Below, piece after piece: positions 16,108 to 24,990 of a DNA stretch of 64,000 nucleotides (its first letter is position 1; each line of letters begins with the position of its first letter). The translations under genes and the position numbers were made by a program. The DNA is taken from contig DAOSVM010000005.1 in the NCBI GenBank assembly GCA_035379625.1, forward strand, positions 1 through 64,000, written 5' to 3'. The notes under the pieces are model-generated. The model was not told the DNA's origin. It did not search any database and worked only from the letters and a program-made list of their open reading frames with translations. This stretch comes from DAOSCP01 sp035379625. GTDB lineage: Bacteria > Bacteroidota > Ignavibacteria > Ignavibacteriales > DAOSCP01.

Positions 16108-17766
16108 TTATTTAGGAAGCATAGGAATCTTAATATTGAATTTTTTAGCATTATCAATAGCACGTTGATATCCAGCGTCTGCGTGGCGAACAATACCCAT
16201 ACCTGGATCATAAGTAAGAACACGATCGAGACGTTTTTCAGCTTCTTTAGTACCGTCCGCAACAATCACCATACCAGCGTGAATGGAGTATCCCATACCA
16301 ACACCGCCGCCGTGATGAACAGAAACCCAACTAGCACCTCCAATAGTATTAAGGAGAGCGTTAAGTATAGGCCAATCGGCAATAGCATCGCTACCATCCA
16401 ACATAGCTTCAGTTTCACGGTTTGGAGAAGCAACAGAACCGCAATCTAGATGATCACGACCGATAACAATTGGTGCTTTAACTTTACCAGATGCAACCAA
16501 ATCATTAAAAATTTTACCTATTTTAGCTCTTTCGCCATAACCAAGCCAGCAAATTCTTGCAGGTAATCCTTGGAAATGAACTTTCTTTTGGGCCATTCTA
16601 ATCCAATTTATCAAATGTTTATTATCAGGGAAAGCGTCCATAACAGCTTGGTCGGTAATGTAAATATCTTCAGGATCGCCTGAAAGAGCTGCCCAACGAA
16701 AAGGCCCTTTGCCATCGCAAAATAGCGGGCGAATGTATTCTGGTACAAAACCTGGAATATTAAAAGCATCTTCTACGCCCATTTCTTTAGCTTCAGCACG
16801 AATATTATTACCATAATCAAATGCTATTGCCCCTCTTTTTTGCATTTCTAACATTGCACGAACGTGTACAGCAATAGTTCCTTTTGCGAGTTGTATATAT
16901 TTTTGTGGATTTGATTTTCTTAACCCAAGAGCTTGTTCGTAAGACATTCCCATAGGAACGTAGCCATTTAAAGTATCGTGAGCGGAAGTTTGATCTGTAA
17001 GAACGTCTGGTATTATGTTTCGTTTAATAAGTTCAGGCAGAATTTCTCCAGCATTACCAACAAGTCCTACAGATAAAGCTTTCTTATTAGATTTAGCATC
17101 AAGTACAATTTTTATAGCTTCATCCAAATTATCAGTAAGAATATCTACGTATCCAGTATCCAGACGCTTTTGAATACGCGAACGGTCAACATCTATACCA
17201 AGGAAAGCAGCACCGTTCATAGTAGCAGCTAAAGGTTGAGCTCCACCCATACCGCCTAAACCTGCTGTAAGAACAAATTTCCCAGATAAATCTGAATTGA
17301 AATGCTTCTGTGCACATTCTGCAAAAGTTTCATAAGTACCTTGCAGAATACCTTGCGTACCAATGTAAATCCAGCTACCGGCTGTCATCTGTCCGTACAT
17401 AATTAAACCTTTGGCATCTAATTCGCGGAAATAATCCCAAGTTGCCCATTTAGGCACAAGCATTGAGTTAGATATTATAACTCTTGGTGCATCAGAATGA
17501 GTTTTAAAAATTGCAACAGGTTTACCAGATTGTACGAGAAGTGTTTCATCATTTTCAAGGTTTTTTAAAGAATTGACAATAGCTTCAAATGCATCCCAAT
17601 TACGTGCAGCTTTACCAATACCACCGTATACAACTAGATCTTGAGGACGTTCTGCAACTTCGGGGTCAAGGTTATTCATTAACATCCTTAAAGCTGCTTC
17701 TTGAATCCATCCTTTTGTATTAAGTTGACTACCTCGTGGAGCTTGAATAACAGTTTTTGTAAACAT
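16108..17766 (-). CDS. hutU: Urocanate hydratase
   Basis: A 552-residue cytoplasmic enzyme that converts urocanate to 4-imidazolone-5-propanoate, the second step of histidine breakdown, using NAD+ as an electrophile. Family stretches visible include GKAARNWDAFEAI, MYGQMTAGSWIYIGTQG, the NAD-binding TAGLGGMGGAQPLAATM, SHDTLNGY-like QTSAHDTLNGYVP, and DHLDCGSVASP with the active-site Cys. Length is standard. No hutH, hutI or hutG lies in the window, so the pathway is split in this genome. The ATG follows TTGGAG. It is divergent from maeB. Confidence 0.97.
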   Translation of the reverse strand: MFTKTVIQAPRGSQLNTKGWIQEAALRMLMNNLDPEVAERPQDLVVYGGIGKAARNWDAFEAIVNSLKNLENDETLLVQSGKPVAIFKTHSDAPRVIISNSMLVPKWATWDYFRELDAKGLIMYGQMTAGSWIYIGTQGILQGTYETFAECAQKHFNSDLSGKFVLTAGLGGMGGAQPLAATMNGAAFLGIDVDRSRIQKRLDTGYVDILTDNLDEAIKIVLDAKSNKKALSVGLVGNAGEILPELIKRNIIPDVLTDQTSAHDTLNGYVPMGMSYEQALGLRKSNPQKYIQLAKGTIAVHVRAMLEMQKRGAIAFDYGNNIRAEAKEMGVEDAFNIPGFVPEYIRPLFCDGKGPFRWAALSGDPEDIYITDQAVMDAFPDNKHLINWIRMAQKKVHFQGLPARICWLGYGERAKIGKIFNDLVASGKVKAPIVIGRDHLDCGSVASPNRETEAMLDGSDAIADWPILNALLNTIGGASWVSVHHGGGVGMGYSIHAGMVIVADGTKEAEKRLDRVLTYDPGMGIVRHADAGYQRAIDNAKKFNIKIPMLPK

Positions 17767-17885
17767 TTCTTAAAAACTCCAAATTATTGTTATTTTGTTG
17801 TAAAAATAATTTAAAATTTGTATAAAAAAAAATAAATTTAAATTCAGATTTTTTTATATTTAAAGAAAATAAGGGGCAATTGTCA

Positions 17886-20138
17886 ATGAACCAAAAAAAA
17901 GTTAATCCACAGGATGCACTTGATTATCATTCTAGTGGAAGACCCGGTAAAATAGAAGTTATACCTACAAAAGCGTGTTATACAGCTAGAGATTTAGCTT
18001 TAGCTTACTCACCGGGTGTTGCAGAAGTATCAAAAATAATAGCTAAACAACAAAATGAAGTTTATAAATATACTGCTAAAGGTAATTTGGTTGCAGTTAT
18101 TTCCAATGGCACAGCAGTATTAGGACTAGGGAATATTGGCCCTTATGCTGCAAAGCCGGTAATGGAAGGCAAAGGTATTCTTTTCAAAAGATTTGCTGAC
18201 ATTGACGTTTTTGATATTGAAATAAATTCTAAAGATACAAAAGAGATAATTAATGCTATAAAAGTATTAGAGCCAACATTTGGTGGAATAAATTTAGAAG
18301 ATATAAAAGCTCCTGAATGTTTTGAGATAGAAGAAGAACTACAAAAAATAATGAATATACCTGTATTCCATGATGATCAGCATGGTACTGCAATAATATC
18401 TTGTGCAGCTTTATTAAATTCTGTTGAAATCACTAAGAGAAAACTAGATGAAATAAGAATTATTGTTAATGGTGCAGGTGCAGCAGCTATTTCTTGTTGT
18501 AGGTTATATGTAAAAGCAGGGGTTAAAAAAGAAAATATTTTTATGTTTGATACAAAAGGCTTAATCCATAAAGATAGAACCGATTTAAATAAATATAAAG
18601 CAGAATTTGCAAATGAAAATCTATTTAAATCACTTGAAGATGCTTTACAAGGAGCTGACGTTTTTGTTGGATTATCTGTTGCTAATATTTTAACTCCAGA
18701 AATGATAAAGAAAATGGCCCCAGAACCTATAATATTTGCTTTGGCTAATCCAGACCCTGAAATAAATTATGATTTAGCTAAAGAGGCAGTTCCAGATGCT
18801 ATTGTAGCTACTGGTAGAAGTGACTTTAAAAATCAAGTGAATAATGTTTTAGGTTTTCCTTTTATCTTTCGTGGAGCTTTAGACGTAAGAGCTACTAAAA
18901 TTAATGAAGAAATGAAAATTGCAGCTGTTAAAGCTATTGCGGATTTAGCGAAAGAAGAAGTGCCTGACATTGTAATAAGAGCATATGGGGGTGAAAAATT
19001 TGAATTTGGTAAAGATTATATAATACCAAAACCATTTGATCCAAGAGTACTGTGGTATGTGGCTCCCGCAGTTGCAAAAGCAGCTATAGAAAGTGGTGTT
19101 GCACAAAAAATAATAACAGATTGGGATAGGTATGTTGTTGAACTTAAAGAAAGATTAGGCTACACAAAAGAAGCAATAAGAATAATAACACAGAACGCTT
19201 CAAGAACACCTAAAAAGGTAATTTATCCTGAAGGAGAAAGTGTAAATATTATTTTAGCAGCTTCAGAAGTATATAATGATGGAATAGCTTATCCAATTTT
19301 AATAGGCAGAAAAGATAAAATTATTGAAACCTCTAAAAAGTTATCTGTTGATTATAAAAAATTCCAAATAATTGACGTAACAAAGAAAGAAAATTTCGAT
19401 AAATATGCTGATGAGATATATAAAATACGACAAAGAAAAGGTGTTTCATATAATAAAGCTAAGGAATTATTGAATAACAACAACTATCTTGGTATGGCAA
19501 TGCTAAAGTTAGGGGAAGCAGATGCCTTAATTAGTGGATACGAAAGAAATTATCCAGATACTATTCGCCCTGCACTACAAATTATTGGATTAAAAGAAGG
19601 CGTAAATGTTGTTAGCGGTATGTATATAATCGTGACCAAAAATGATATATATTTCTTTGCTGATACAACAATAAATAAGAATCCAACTCCACAACAGCTT
19701 GCTGAAATTGCAATACTTACAGCTGATACAGTTAGAGACTTTGATATTACACCAAAAGTAGCAATGTTATCATATAGCAATTTTGGAAGTGTTAGAGATG
19801 AACAAACAGAAAAAGTTAGATTAGCTACTGAAATTGTAAAAAAAGTTAGACCTGATATAATAATAGATGGTGAAATGCAACTTGATACAGCCGTAAATCA
19901 TACAATTATTGAAAATTACTACCCTTTTAGTTCATTAAAAGAAAAAGCAAATGTTTTAATTTTCCCAGACTTAAATTCAGGAAATATTGCATACAAACTA
20001 ATGCTAGAATTCGGTGGTGCTACATTAATAGGACCAATACTGACAGGATTGAAAAAATCAGTACATGTAATACAGAATGGTGCTTGTGTTGAAGATATTA
20101 TTAATATTACATCAATTGCAGTAATTGAAGCAAAATAA
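17886..20138 (+). CDS. maeB: NADP-type malic enzyme fused to a phosphotransacetylase-like domain
   Basis: A 750-residue two-domain protein. Residues 1-420 are malic enzyme: YSPGVAEV, VISNGTAVLGLGNIGP, FHDDQHGTAI and the nucleotide-binding VNGAGAAAISCCRLY. It decarboxylates malate to pyruvate with reduction of NAD(P). Residues 430-750 match phosphate acetyl/butyryltransferase (SRTPKKVIYPEGE, GMAMLKLGEADALISG, PDLNSGNIAYKL), the MaeB-type regulatory domain known to respond to acetyl-CoA. A TTG at 17880 is too close to the Shine-Dalgarno AAGGGG; the ATG at 17886 is spaced well. The promoter region is shared with hutU. Confidence 0.95.
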   Translation: MNQKKVNPQDALDYHSSGRPGKIEVIPTKACYTARDLALAYSPGVAEVSKIIAKQQNEVYKYTAKGNLVAVISNGTAVLGLGNIGPYAAKPVMEGKGILFKRFADIDVFDIEINSKDTKEIINAIKVLEPTFGGINLEDIKAPECFEIEEELQKIMNIPVFHDDQHGTAIISCAALLNSVEITKRKLDEIRIIVNGAGAAAISCCRLYVKAGVKKENIFMFDTKGLIHKDRTDLNKYKAEFANENLFKSLEDALQGADVFVGLSVANILTPEMIKKMAPEPIIFALANPDPEINYDLAKEAVPDAIVATGRSDFKNQVNNVLGFPFIFRGALDVRATKINEEMKIAAVKAIADLAKEEVPDIVIRAYGGEKFEFGKDYIIPKPFDPRVLWYVAPAVAKAAIESGVAQKIITDWDRYVVELKERLGYTKEAIRIITQNASRTPKKVIYPEGESVNIILAASEVYNDGIAYPILIGRKDKIIETSKKLSVDYKKFQIIDVTKKENFDKYADEIYKIRQRKGVSYNKAKELLNNNNYLGMAMLKLGEADALISGYERNYPDTIRPALQIIGLKEGVNVVSGMYIIVTKNDIYFFADTTINKNPTPQQLAEIAILTADTVRDFDITPKVAMLSYSNFGSVRDEQTEKVRLATEIVKKVRPDIIIDGEMQLDTAVNHTIIENYYPFSSLKEKANVLIFPDLNSGNIAYKLMLEFGGATLIGPILTGLKKSVHVIQNGACVEDIINITSIAVIEAK

Positions 20139-20240
20139 AATTTTAAAAAAATAATTTTGTAAAAAAACAAAATTTATAATATATTTAGTTTCAAAAAACG
20201 AACTAATTTTTTAATTAATAACTAAATAATGAGGGGTACT

Positions 20241-21044
20241 GTGAGTACAAAAACAAAAGTAAAAGGTAATGTAGCATTAGCTGCTTTTTTAATTCCAATT
20301 CTTTTTATCGTTGCAGTTTTAATTTTCAAATATGTAATGGGTAATCCAAATAACTTTGTTGGTGGTAACCCAGCTAACGAACCTAAACAAGGTAATTATT
20401 TAGGTACAGTTTATAAAGGTGGATTTATCGTTCCAATTCTTATGACATTCTTAATGACAGTAATTTCATTTTCTATTGAAAGATTTATTGTATTAACAAA
20501 AGCAAAAGGAAAAGGAAATATCAATTCTTTCATTGCAAAAATTCATATGTTATTATCTCAAGATAATATTGATGCTGCAATAGAAGAATGCGATAAACAA
20601 AGAGGTTCAGTAGCAAGTGTATTAAAAACAGGTTTATTGAAATATAAAGAAGTAGCTAACGATACAACAAAAGATAGAGATCAAAAAGTAACAGCAATTA
20701 AAGCTGAAATCGAAGAAGCAATAGGCTTAGAATTACCTATATTAGAACAAAACTTAGTAATTGTAGCTACATTGTCATCAGCTGCTACATTGACAGGTCT
20801 TTTAGGTACAGTATTAGGTATGATTAGAGCTTTCGCTGCTTTAGCTAACGCAGGTGCTCCTGATGCTGCTGCTCTTGCGGTTGGTATTTCAGAAGCTCTT
20901 ATTAATACAGCTTTCGGTATCGGTACATCAGTATTAGCTATTTTCTCTTATGCTTATTTCTCAAATAAAATTGATAAAATGACTTATGCTATTGATGAAG
21001 CAACAGTTGCAATAATACAAAACTTCTTAGCAAAACATAAATAA
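20241..21044 (+). CDS. exbB: ExbB/TolQ/MotA-family proton channel subunit
   Basis: An inner-membrane protein of about 268 residues with transmembrane segments near the N-terminus (AAFLIPILFIVAVLIF), at residues about 50-75 (IVPILMTFLMTVISF), and two in the conserved C-terminal half (VATLSSAATLTGLLGTVLGM; INTAFGIGTSVLAIFSYAYF). With ExbD it forms the proton-driven motor for TonB. The GTG at 20241 is favoured because GAGGGG lies 4 bases upstream; the in-frame ATG at 20229 overlaps that signal. This is the first gene of a run of eight in one direction. Confidence 0.9.
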   Translation: MSTKTKVKGNVALAAFLIPILFIVAVLIFKYVMGNPNNFVGGNPANEPKQGNYLGTVYKGGFIVPILMTFLMTVISFSIERFIVLTKAKGKGNINSFIAKIHMLLSQDNIDAAIEECDKQRGSVASVLKTGLLKYKEVANDTTKDRDQKVTAIKAEIEEAIGLELPILEQNLVIVATLSSAATLTGLLGTVLGMIRAFAALANAGAPDAAALAVGISEALINTAFGIGTSVLAIFSYAYFSNKIDKMTYAIDEATVAIIQNFLAKHK

Positions 21045-21071
21045 TTATTAACAAGCTAGAAGAGAAAAAAA

Positions 21072-21737
21072 ATGCCAAAAGTCAAAGTTGCACGAAAAAG
21101 TACTTTTATTGATATGACGCCAATGAGTGACGTAGCAACATTGTTACTTACTTTTTTCATCTTAACAACACAATTTAAAGGTGAAGAAGCAATAACAGTT
21201 GATACGCCATCATCAATAGCTGAATTCAAGGTACCTGAAAGAAATATAATGACTATCTCTGTAGACAAAGAAGGTAAAGTATATTTCTCTTTAGATGGTA
21301 AATTTAAAAGAAAAATAATGATTGAAAAAGTAAATCAAGATTTTAATCTTGGTTTAACAGACGAACAGATTGAAAAATTTTCTAATTTACCAGGTTTTGC
21401 TGTGCCATTGCAGGATTTACCAAATTATTTGAAGCTTAATTCACAAGACATGCAACAAGCCAAGAATAATCCTGGTATTCCAATAGATACCTCCTTAGAT
21501 CAAACAAAGAATCAATTGTTGATTTGGATAGGTTATGGTAGAGTTGCAACAGCTGAGAGAAATATGCAAGATCCAAATGTAGGTAAACCTATTACAGCAG
21601 ATGTTGCTATTAAAGCAGATCAAAAAGTACCTTATAAGACAATAAAAGGAATTATTAACGCTTTACAAAGCAAAAAAATAAATAAATATATTTTGATCAC
21701 AGATTTAGATAAATCTGATAAACCTGTAGAAGATTAA
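21072..21737 (+). CDS. exbD: ExbD/TolR-family biopolymer transport protein 1
   Basis: A 221-residue protein with one N-terminal membrane helix in the sequence FIDMTPMSDVATLLLTFFIL. The Asp in MSDVA aligns with the essential proton-carrying Asp of ExbD. The remaining periplasmic part ends in a typical ExbD beta-alpha unit (DQKVPYKTIKGIINALQ ... KYILITDL). It carries a longer middle insertion than enterobacterial ExbD (about 140 residues). It lies 27 bp after exbB. Having two different ExbD copies in one operon is common in Bacteroidota. Confidence 0.9.
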   Translation: MPKVKVARKSTFIDMTPMSDVATLLLTFFILTTQFKGEEAITVDTPSSIAEFKVPERNIMTISVDKEGKVYFSLDGKFKRKIMIEKVNQDFNLGLTDEQIEKFSNLPGFAVPLQDLPNYLKLNSQDMQQAKNNPGIPIDTSLDQTKNQLLIWIGYGRVATAERNMQDPNVGKPITADVAIKADQKVPYKTIKGIINALQSKKINKYILITDLDKSDKPVED

Positions 21738-21760
21738 AAAACAAATATGAGAAAAACAAT

Positions 21761-22366
21761 ATGGCTGATATAGATACATCGAAAGGCGGGGGTCATAAAA
21801 AAGGCGGGAAGAAAAGAGGTAAGAAACTTTCAACCCGTGTTGATATGGCGCCCATGGTGGATGTTATCTTTCTTTTGCTAACCTTTTTTATGTTAACGAC
21901 TACTTTCTCTAAACCTCAGGCTATGCAATTAAATATGCCTGTTAAAGCTGAAGCAAATGCTGAAGAACAAGCTCAAGATGTAAAAGCTTCTAATGCTTTA
22001 ACAGTAATTTTAGGCCCAGAAAATAAAATTTATTATTATGAAGGGTTAGCTACTAAACCTGAGGATATTCAAGTAACTGATTATTCTAGCGAAGGTATTA
22101 GAAAGATAATTCTCAAGAAAAAAAGAGAAGTAGGCGAAGATATACAAGCAAGAGAGAGATTGATTACTGAAGCTAAAAAGGCAGGCAAAGATCCTGCTAC
22201 TATCAAAAAAATATGGAAACTTGTTGTATTGATTAAACCTATGGATGATGCTAATTATCGAAATATGGTTGATATACTTGATGAAATGAATATTTGTGCT
22301 GTAAGTAGATATGCGATTGTTGATGTTACTCCGCAGGAACTTGATTTAATTAAGAAGAAGATTTAG
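21761..22366 (+). CDS. exbD: ExbD/TolR-family biopolymer transport protein 2
   Basis: A 201-residue paralogue of the preceding gene. A Gly/Lys-rich cytoplasmic N-terminus leads to the membrane helix (VDMAPMVDVIFLLLTFFML), whose Asp in MVDVI is the expected proton site. The periplasmic domain ends NYRNMVDILDEMNICAVSRYAIVD. It lies 23 bp behind the first exbD and 14 bp ahead of tonB. Presumably the two ExbD proteins form a mixed dimer inside the ExbB channel; that is inferred from other systems. Confidence 0.9.
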   Translation: MADIDTSKGGGHKKGGKKRGKKLSTRVDMAPMVDVIFLLLTFFMLTTTFSKPQAMQLNMPVKAEANAEEQAQDVKASNALTVILGPENKIYYYEGLATKPEDIQVTDYSSEGIRKIILKKKREVGEDIQARERLITEAKKAGKDPATIKKIWKLVVLIKPMDDANYRNMVDILDEMNICAVSRYAIVDVTPQELDLIKKKI

Positions 22367-22380
22367 GCAGGAGGGGCTAA

Positions 22381-23226
22381 ATGACTAATATGAATATAAT
22401 TGACTTAAATGATATTATCTTTCATGGTAAAAATAAAGATTATGGCGCATATCAACTTAGAAAAAAATATCCTAAAATTGCAAAAATATCTATTATTTTA
22501 GGAATAATTGTATTTTCAGCAGGTACTGTTGGTCCATTCGCTTATGATAGATATGTGGAATGGCGAGATGCGCATAAACCTAAAGCTCCTGCCAGAAAAG
22601 TTGTGAAATCAGTTGAACTTATTGAAGCCGATAATTTAAAAGATAAAAACAAAGAAGAAGAAAAACAGGTAGCTCCTGTGGTAGAAAATAAACCAGCAGT
22701 TTCTACTGTTCAATTTCTTCCTCCTGTTGTAAAACCTGATGCGCTTGTAACTGAGGAATTTATTCCAACGCAAGAAGAAATGCAATTCAAAGATCCTGGT
22801 AAAGTTACTCAGGAAGGTACTGGTGTTTATAGTCTCGATGTAGGTGATATGCTTTCTGTTGAACAAAGCAATGTTGTTGGTACAGAAGACAAAACTCAGG
22901 AAAAAGAAGAAGTATTTACTTTTGCGGAAGAAATGCCCTCGTTCCCTGGTGGTGACGAAGAATTATATGCTTATATTGGACAAAATATACAATATCCTGA
23001 GATAGCTAAAAAGGCAGGTGCTGAAGGTAAAGTAATTGTTGAATTTACCGTTGGAAAAGATGGTAGAGTAAGTAACGTAAGAGTGCTCAAAGGAATTGGT
23101 GCTGGTTGCGATGAAGAAGCAGTTAGAGTTATTAGAAGCATGCCAAGATGGAACCCAGGCAAACAAAATGGTGTGCCTGTACCTGTAAGAATTACTGTTC
23201 CAATTCAATTTAAATTAACAAATTAA
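22381..23226 (+). CDS. tonB: TonB-family energy transducer
   Basis: A 281-residue protein. The cytoplasmic N-terminus contains the Bacteroidota-typical HGKNKDYGAYQLRKKYP. One membrane helix follows at residues about 37-57, then a Glu/Pro/Lys-rich periplasmic spacer. The C-terminal TonB domain is at about 185-281 (PSFPGGDEELYAYIGQNIQYP ... GKVIVEFTVGKDGRV ... MPRWNPGKQNG). It transmits proton-motive energy to TonB-dependent outer-membrane receptors. A strong AGGAGGGG Shine-Dalgarno precedes the ATG. No TonB-dependent receptor gene is in the window. Confidence 0.93.
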   Translation: MTNMNIIDLNDIIFHGKNKDYGAYQLRKKYPKIAKISIILGIIVFSAGTVGPFAYDRYVEWRDAHKPKAPARKVVKSVELIEADNLKDKNKEEEKQVAPVVENKPAVSTVQFLPPVVKPDALVTEEFIPTQEEMQFKDPGKVTQEGTGVYSLDVGDMLSVEQSNVVGTEDKTQEKEEVFTFAEEMPSFPGGDEELYAYIGQNIQYPEIAKKAGAEGKVIVEFTVGKDGRVSNVRVLKGIGAGCDEEAVRVIRSMPRWNPGKQNGVPVPVRITVPIQFKLTN

Positions 23227-23249
23227 GATTGAACGACATAACTATAATA

Positions 23250-23284
23250 AATATGAGACATAGATTTTTTCTGTGTCTCATATT
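23250..23284 (+). terminator. Strong intra-operon hairpin after tonB
   Basis: A 14-bp stem (AATATGAGACATAG / CTGTGTCTCATATT, one G-U pair) lies between tonB and the TonB-like gene. The following sequence is only moderately T-rich (CTATTTTAAATG). It may therefore act as a partial terminator or RNA-processing site that lowers downstream expression rather than a full stop. Confidence 0.5.
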
Positions 23285-23318
23285 CTATTTTAAATGAATA
23301 TAAATTAAAGGAGGTATT

Positions 23319-23755
23319 ATGAAAATTATTTTATTTTCTTTTCTTTTCTTTTATTTTCATTTGTTTATGCTAAATCGTCAATAATTAAAGACACTTCAGA
23401 AGTCAAGAACGTTTTAGAAGGTGATGAGAACATTAATTCTTCTGAAATATCTACATTTGCGGAAGAAATGCCTTCTTTCCCTGGTGGTGAAGAAGAATTG
23501 TATAACTTTATAGCTAATAATATTAAATATCCTGAATTGGCACGAAAAGCAGGCATATCTGGAAAGGTACTAATAGAATTTATAGTTAGTGAAGATGGAA
23601 AAATTATCGAGCCAAAAGTTGTTAAAGGTATAGGTTATGATTGCAATGAAGAAGCTATAAGAATTATCAAACTTATGCCTAAATGGATACCAGGTAAACA
23701 AGATGGTAAACCGATAAAAGTTAGATTAATATTACCAATCATATTTTCAAATTAA
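23319..23755 (+). pseudogene. Secreted TonB C-terminal-domain protein, frameshifted in its signal peptide
   Basis: A strong Shine-Dalgarno (AAAGGAGG) precedes the ATG at 23319, which starts a signal peptide. The frame meets a stop after 21 codons. The rest of the protein lies in another frame, open through to 23755, and gives FVYAKSSIIKDTSEVKN and then a full TonB C-terminal domain closely similar to that of the neighbouring tonB (PSFPGGEEELYNF, GKVLIEFIVSEDGKI, MPKWIPGKQDGKP). The shift falls in a TTTTC pentamer tract at about 23334-23350. Removing one pentamer would restore one continuous protein with a good signal peptide ending VYA. It could be phase-variable, decayed or a sequencing error. 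A short form starting at 23468 would lack export. Confidence 0.75.
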
Positions 23756-23764
23756 GGAATAAGC

Positions 23765-23971
23765 ATGCAAAATTTCTTTAAAATATTAGCATATTTTGTT
23801 ACTATAGTTTATTTTCTTTTGGGTTCTTATATGTTCATTCAAGAAAAATATCGAATTATTGTTGATCCTACATATGCTAAGATATTTGGTTTTAGTTTAA
23901 TAATGTATTCGATTTACAGAGGCTATACAATTTATAGAAAATTTAAGGATATAGAAGATGATAGCGAATAA
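23765..23971 (+). CDS. Small two-helix membrane protein
   Basis: A 68-residue protein with two predicted membrane helices (about residues 5-25 and 42-58) and a charged C-terminus (KFKDIEDDSE). AAGGA precedes the ATG. It overlaps the start of the next gene by 14 bases, suggesting coupled translation. Genes of this size are often seen between tonB and the PstS-like gene in related operons. No function is known to me. Confidence 0.7.
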   Translation: MQNFFKILAYFVTIVYFLLGSYMFIQEKYRIIVDPTYAKIFGFSLIMYSIYRGYTIYRKFKDIEDDSE

Positions 23972-24917
23972 AATTCAAAAATATGTAATTTTAGTTTTAC
24001 TCTTAATTATAGGATGCAATAATAATTCTTCTAGTAATTTAGATACGCCAACCAAAGGAGACATAACAGTTATAACAGATAATAGTTTCTATAATGTAAT
24101 TAAAGCAGAGGTTGAGACTTTTACTTCATTATATAGAGATGCTAAAATACGATTAATTTCTAAACCAGAAAATTTGGCTTTGGAACAGTTTTTAAATGAT
24201 TCATCAAGAGTACTATTTTTTTCTAGGGAATTAAATAATGATGAAATTAAATTTTTAGAACAGCGTGGGTTTGGATATAAAGTTTATAAAATTGCTATTG
24301 ATGCAATAGCTATTATTGTTAATAAAGAAAATAAAGATACTTTATTAATGTTTGATGATATAAAAGACATTTTAGCTAATAAAATTACTAATTGGAAAAG
24401 TATTAATAAACATGGTATGAATTCTGAAATAATACCAATATTTGATGATGCTAATTCTTGCACTGTAAGATATTTTAAGGAAATCTTTAATTTACAAACA
24501 ATAAACAATGCTTATGCAGCTAAAGGACCAGAAGATTTAATTCAGAAGGTTAAAGAGAATAAAAATAGTATTGGATTTATTGGAGTTAATTGGATTAGTG
24601 ATAAAGATAATCCAGAAGCTTTAAGATTTTTAAAAGATGTTACAGTAGCAGAAATAATGCCAGCAGATACAACAAAAAATGTTGAATTTGATTATTACAA
24701 GCCTTATCAAGCTTATATAGCTCTTAAATATTATCCATTTAGAAGATATATTTATGCTATAAAAAAAGAGCCATATAATGGTTTAGGACATGGGTTAATA
24801 TCATTTATTTTAAGTCAACCTGGACAGAATATTATCAAAAAAGAAGGTCTTTTACCTACAAGGGCAGCGTTAAGAATAGTTCAAGTTACGAATGATAATA
24901 TTAACATAGTAAAATAA
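23958..24917 (+). CDS. PstS-like substrate-binding lipoprotein in the Ton operon
   Basis: A 319-residue lipoprotein: the signal sequence ends in the lipobox LLIIGC (Cys20), followed by a Asn/Ser-rich tether. The body is a periplasmic binding-protein fold of the phosphate-binding PstS type (GDITVITDNSFYNVIKAE, VLFFSRELNNDE, IAIDAIAIIVNKEN, FILSQPGQNIIKKEGLLP). No Pst permease genes are near. Its conserved place after exbB-exbD-exbD-tonB in Bacteroidota-type operons suggests a role in Ton function or sensing rather than ABC import; that is an inference. The start overlaps the previous gene. Confidence 0.85.
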   Translation: MIANKIQKYVILVLLLIIGCNNNSSSNLDTPTKGDITVITDNSFYNVIKAEVETFTSLYRDAKIRLISKPENLALEQFLNDSSRVLFFSRELNNDEIKFLEQRGFGYKVYKIAIDAIAIIVNKENKDTLLMFDDIKDILANKITNWKSINKHGMNSEIIPIFDDANSCTVRYFKEIFNLQTINNAYAAKGPEDLIQKVKENKNSIGFIGVNWISDKDNPEALRFLKDVTVAEIMPADTTKNVEFDYYKPYQAYIALKYYPFRRYIYAIKKEPYNGLGHGLISFILSQPGQNIIKKEGLLPTRAALRIVQVTNDNINIVK

Positions 24918-24990
24918 AAAATTTAATTTTATAATTACCTAAATTTTTTTATATTGAATTAAGAGTTTTTAATAAATATTGGAGTATATA

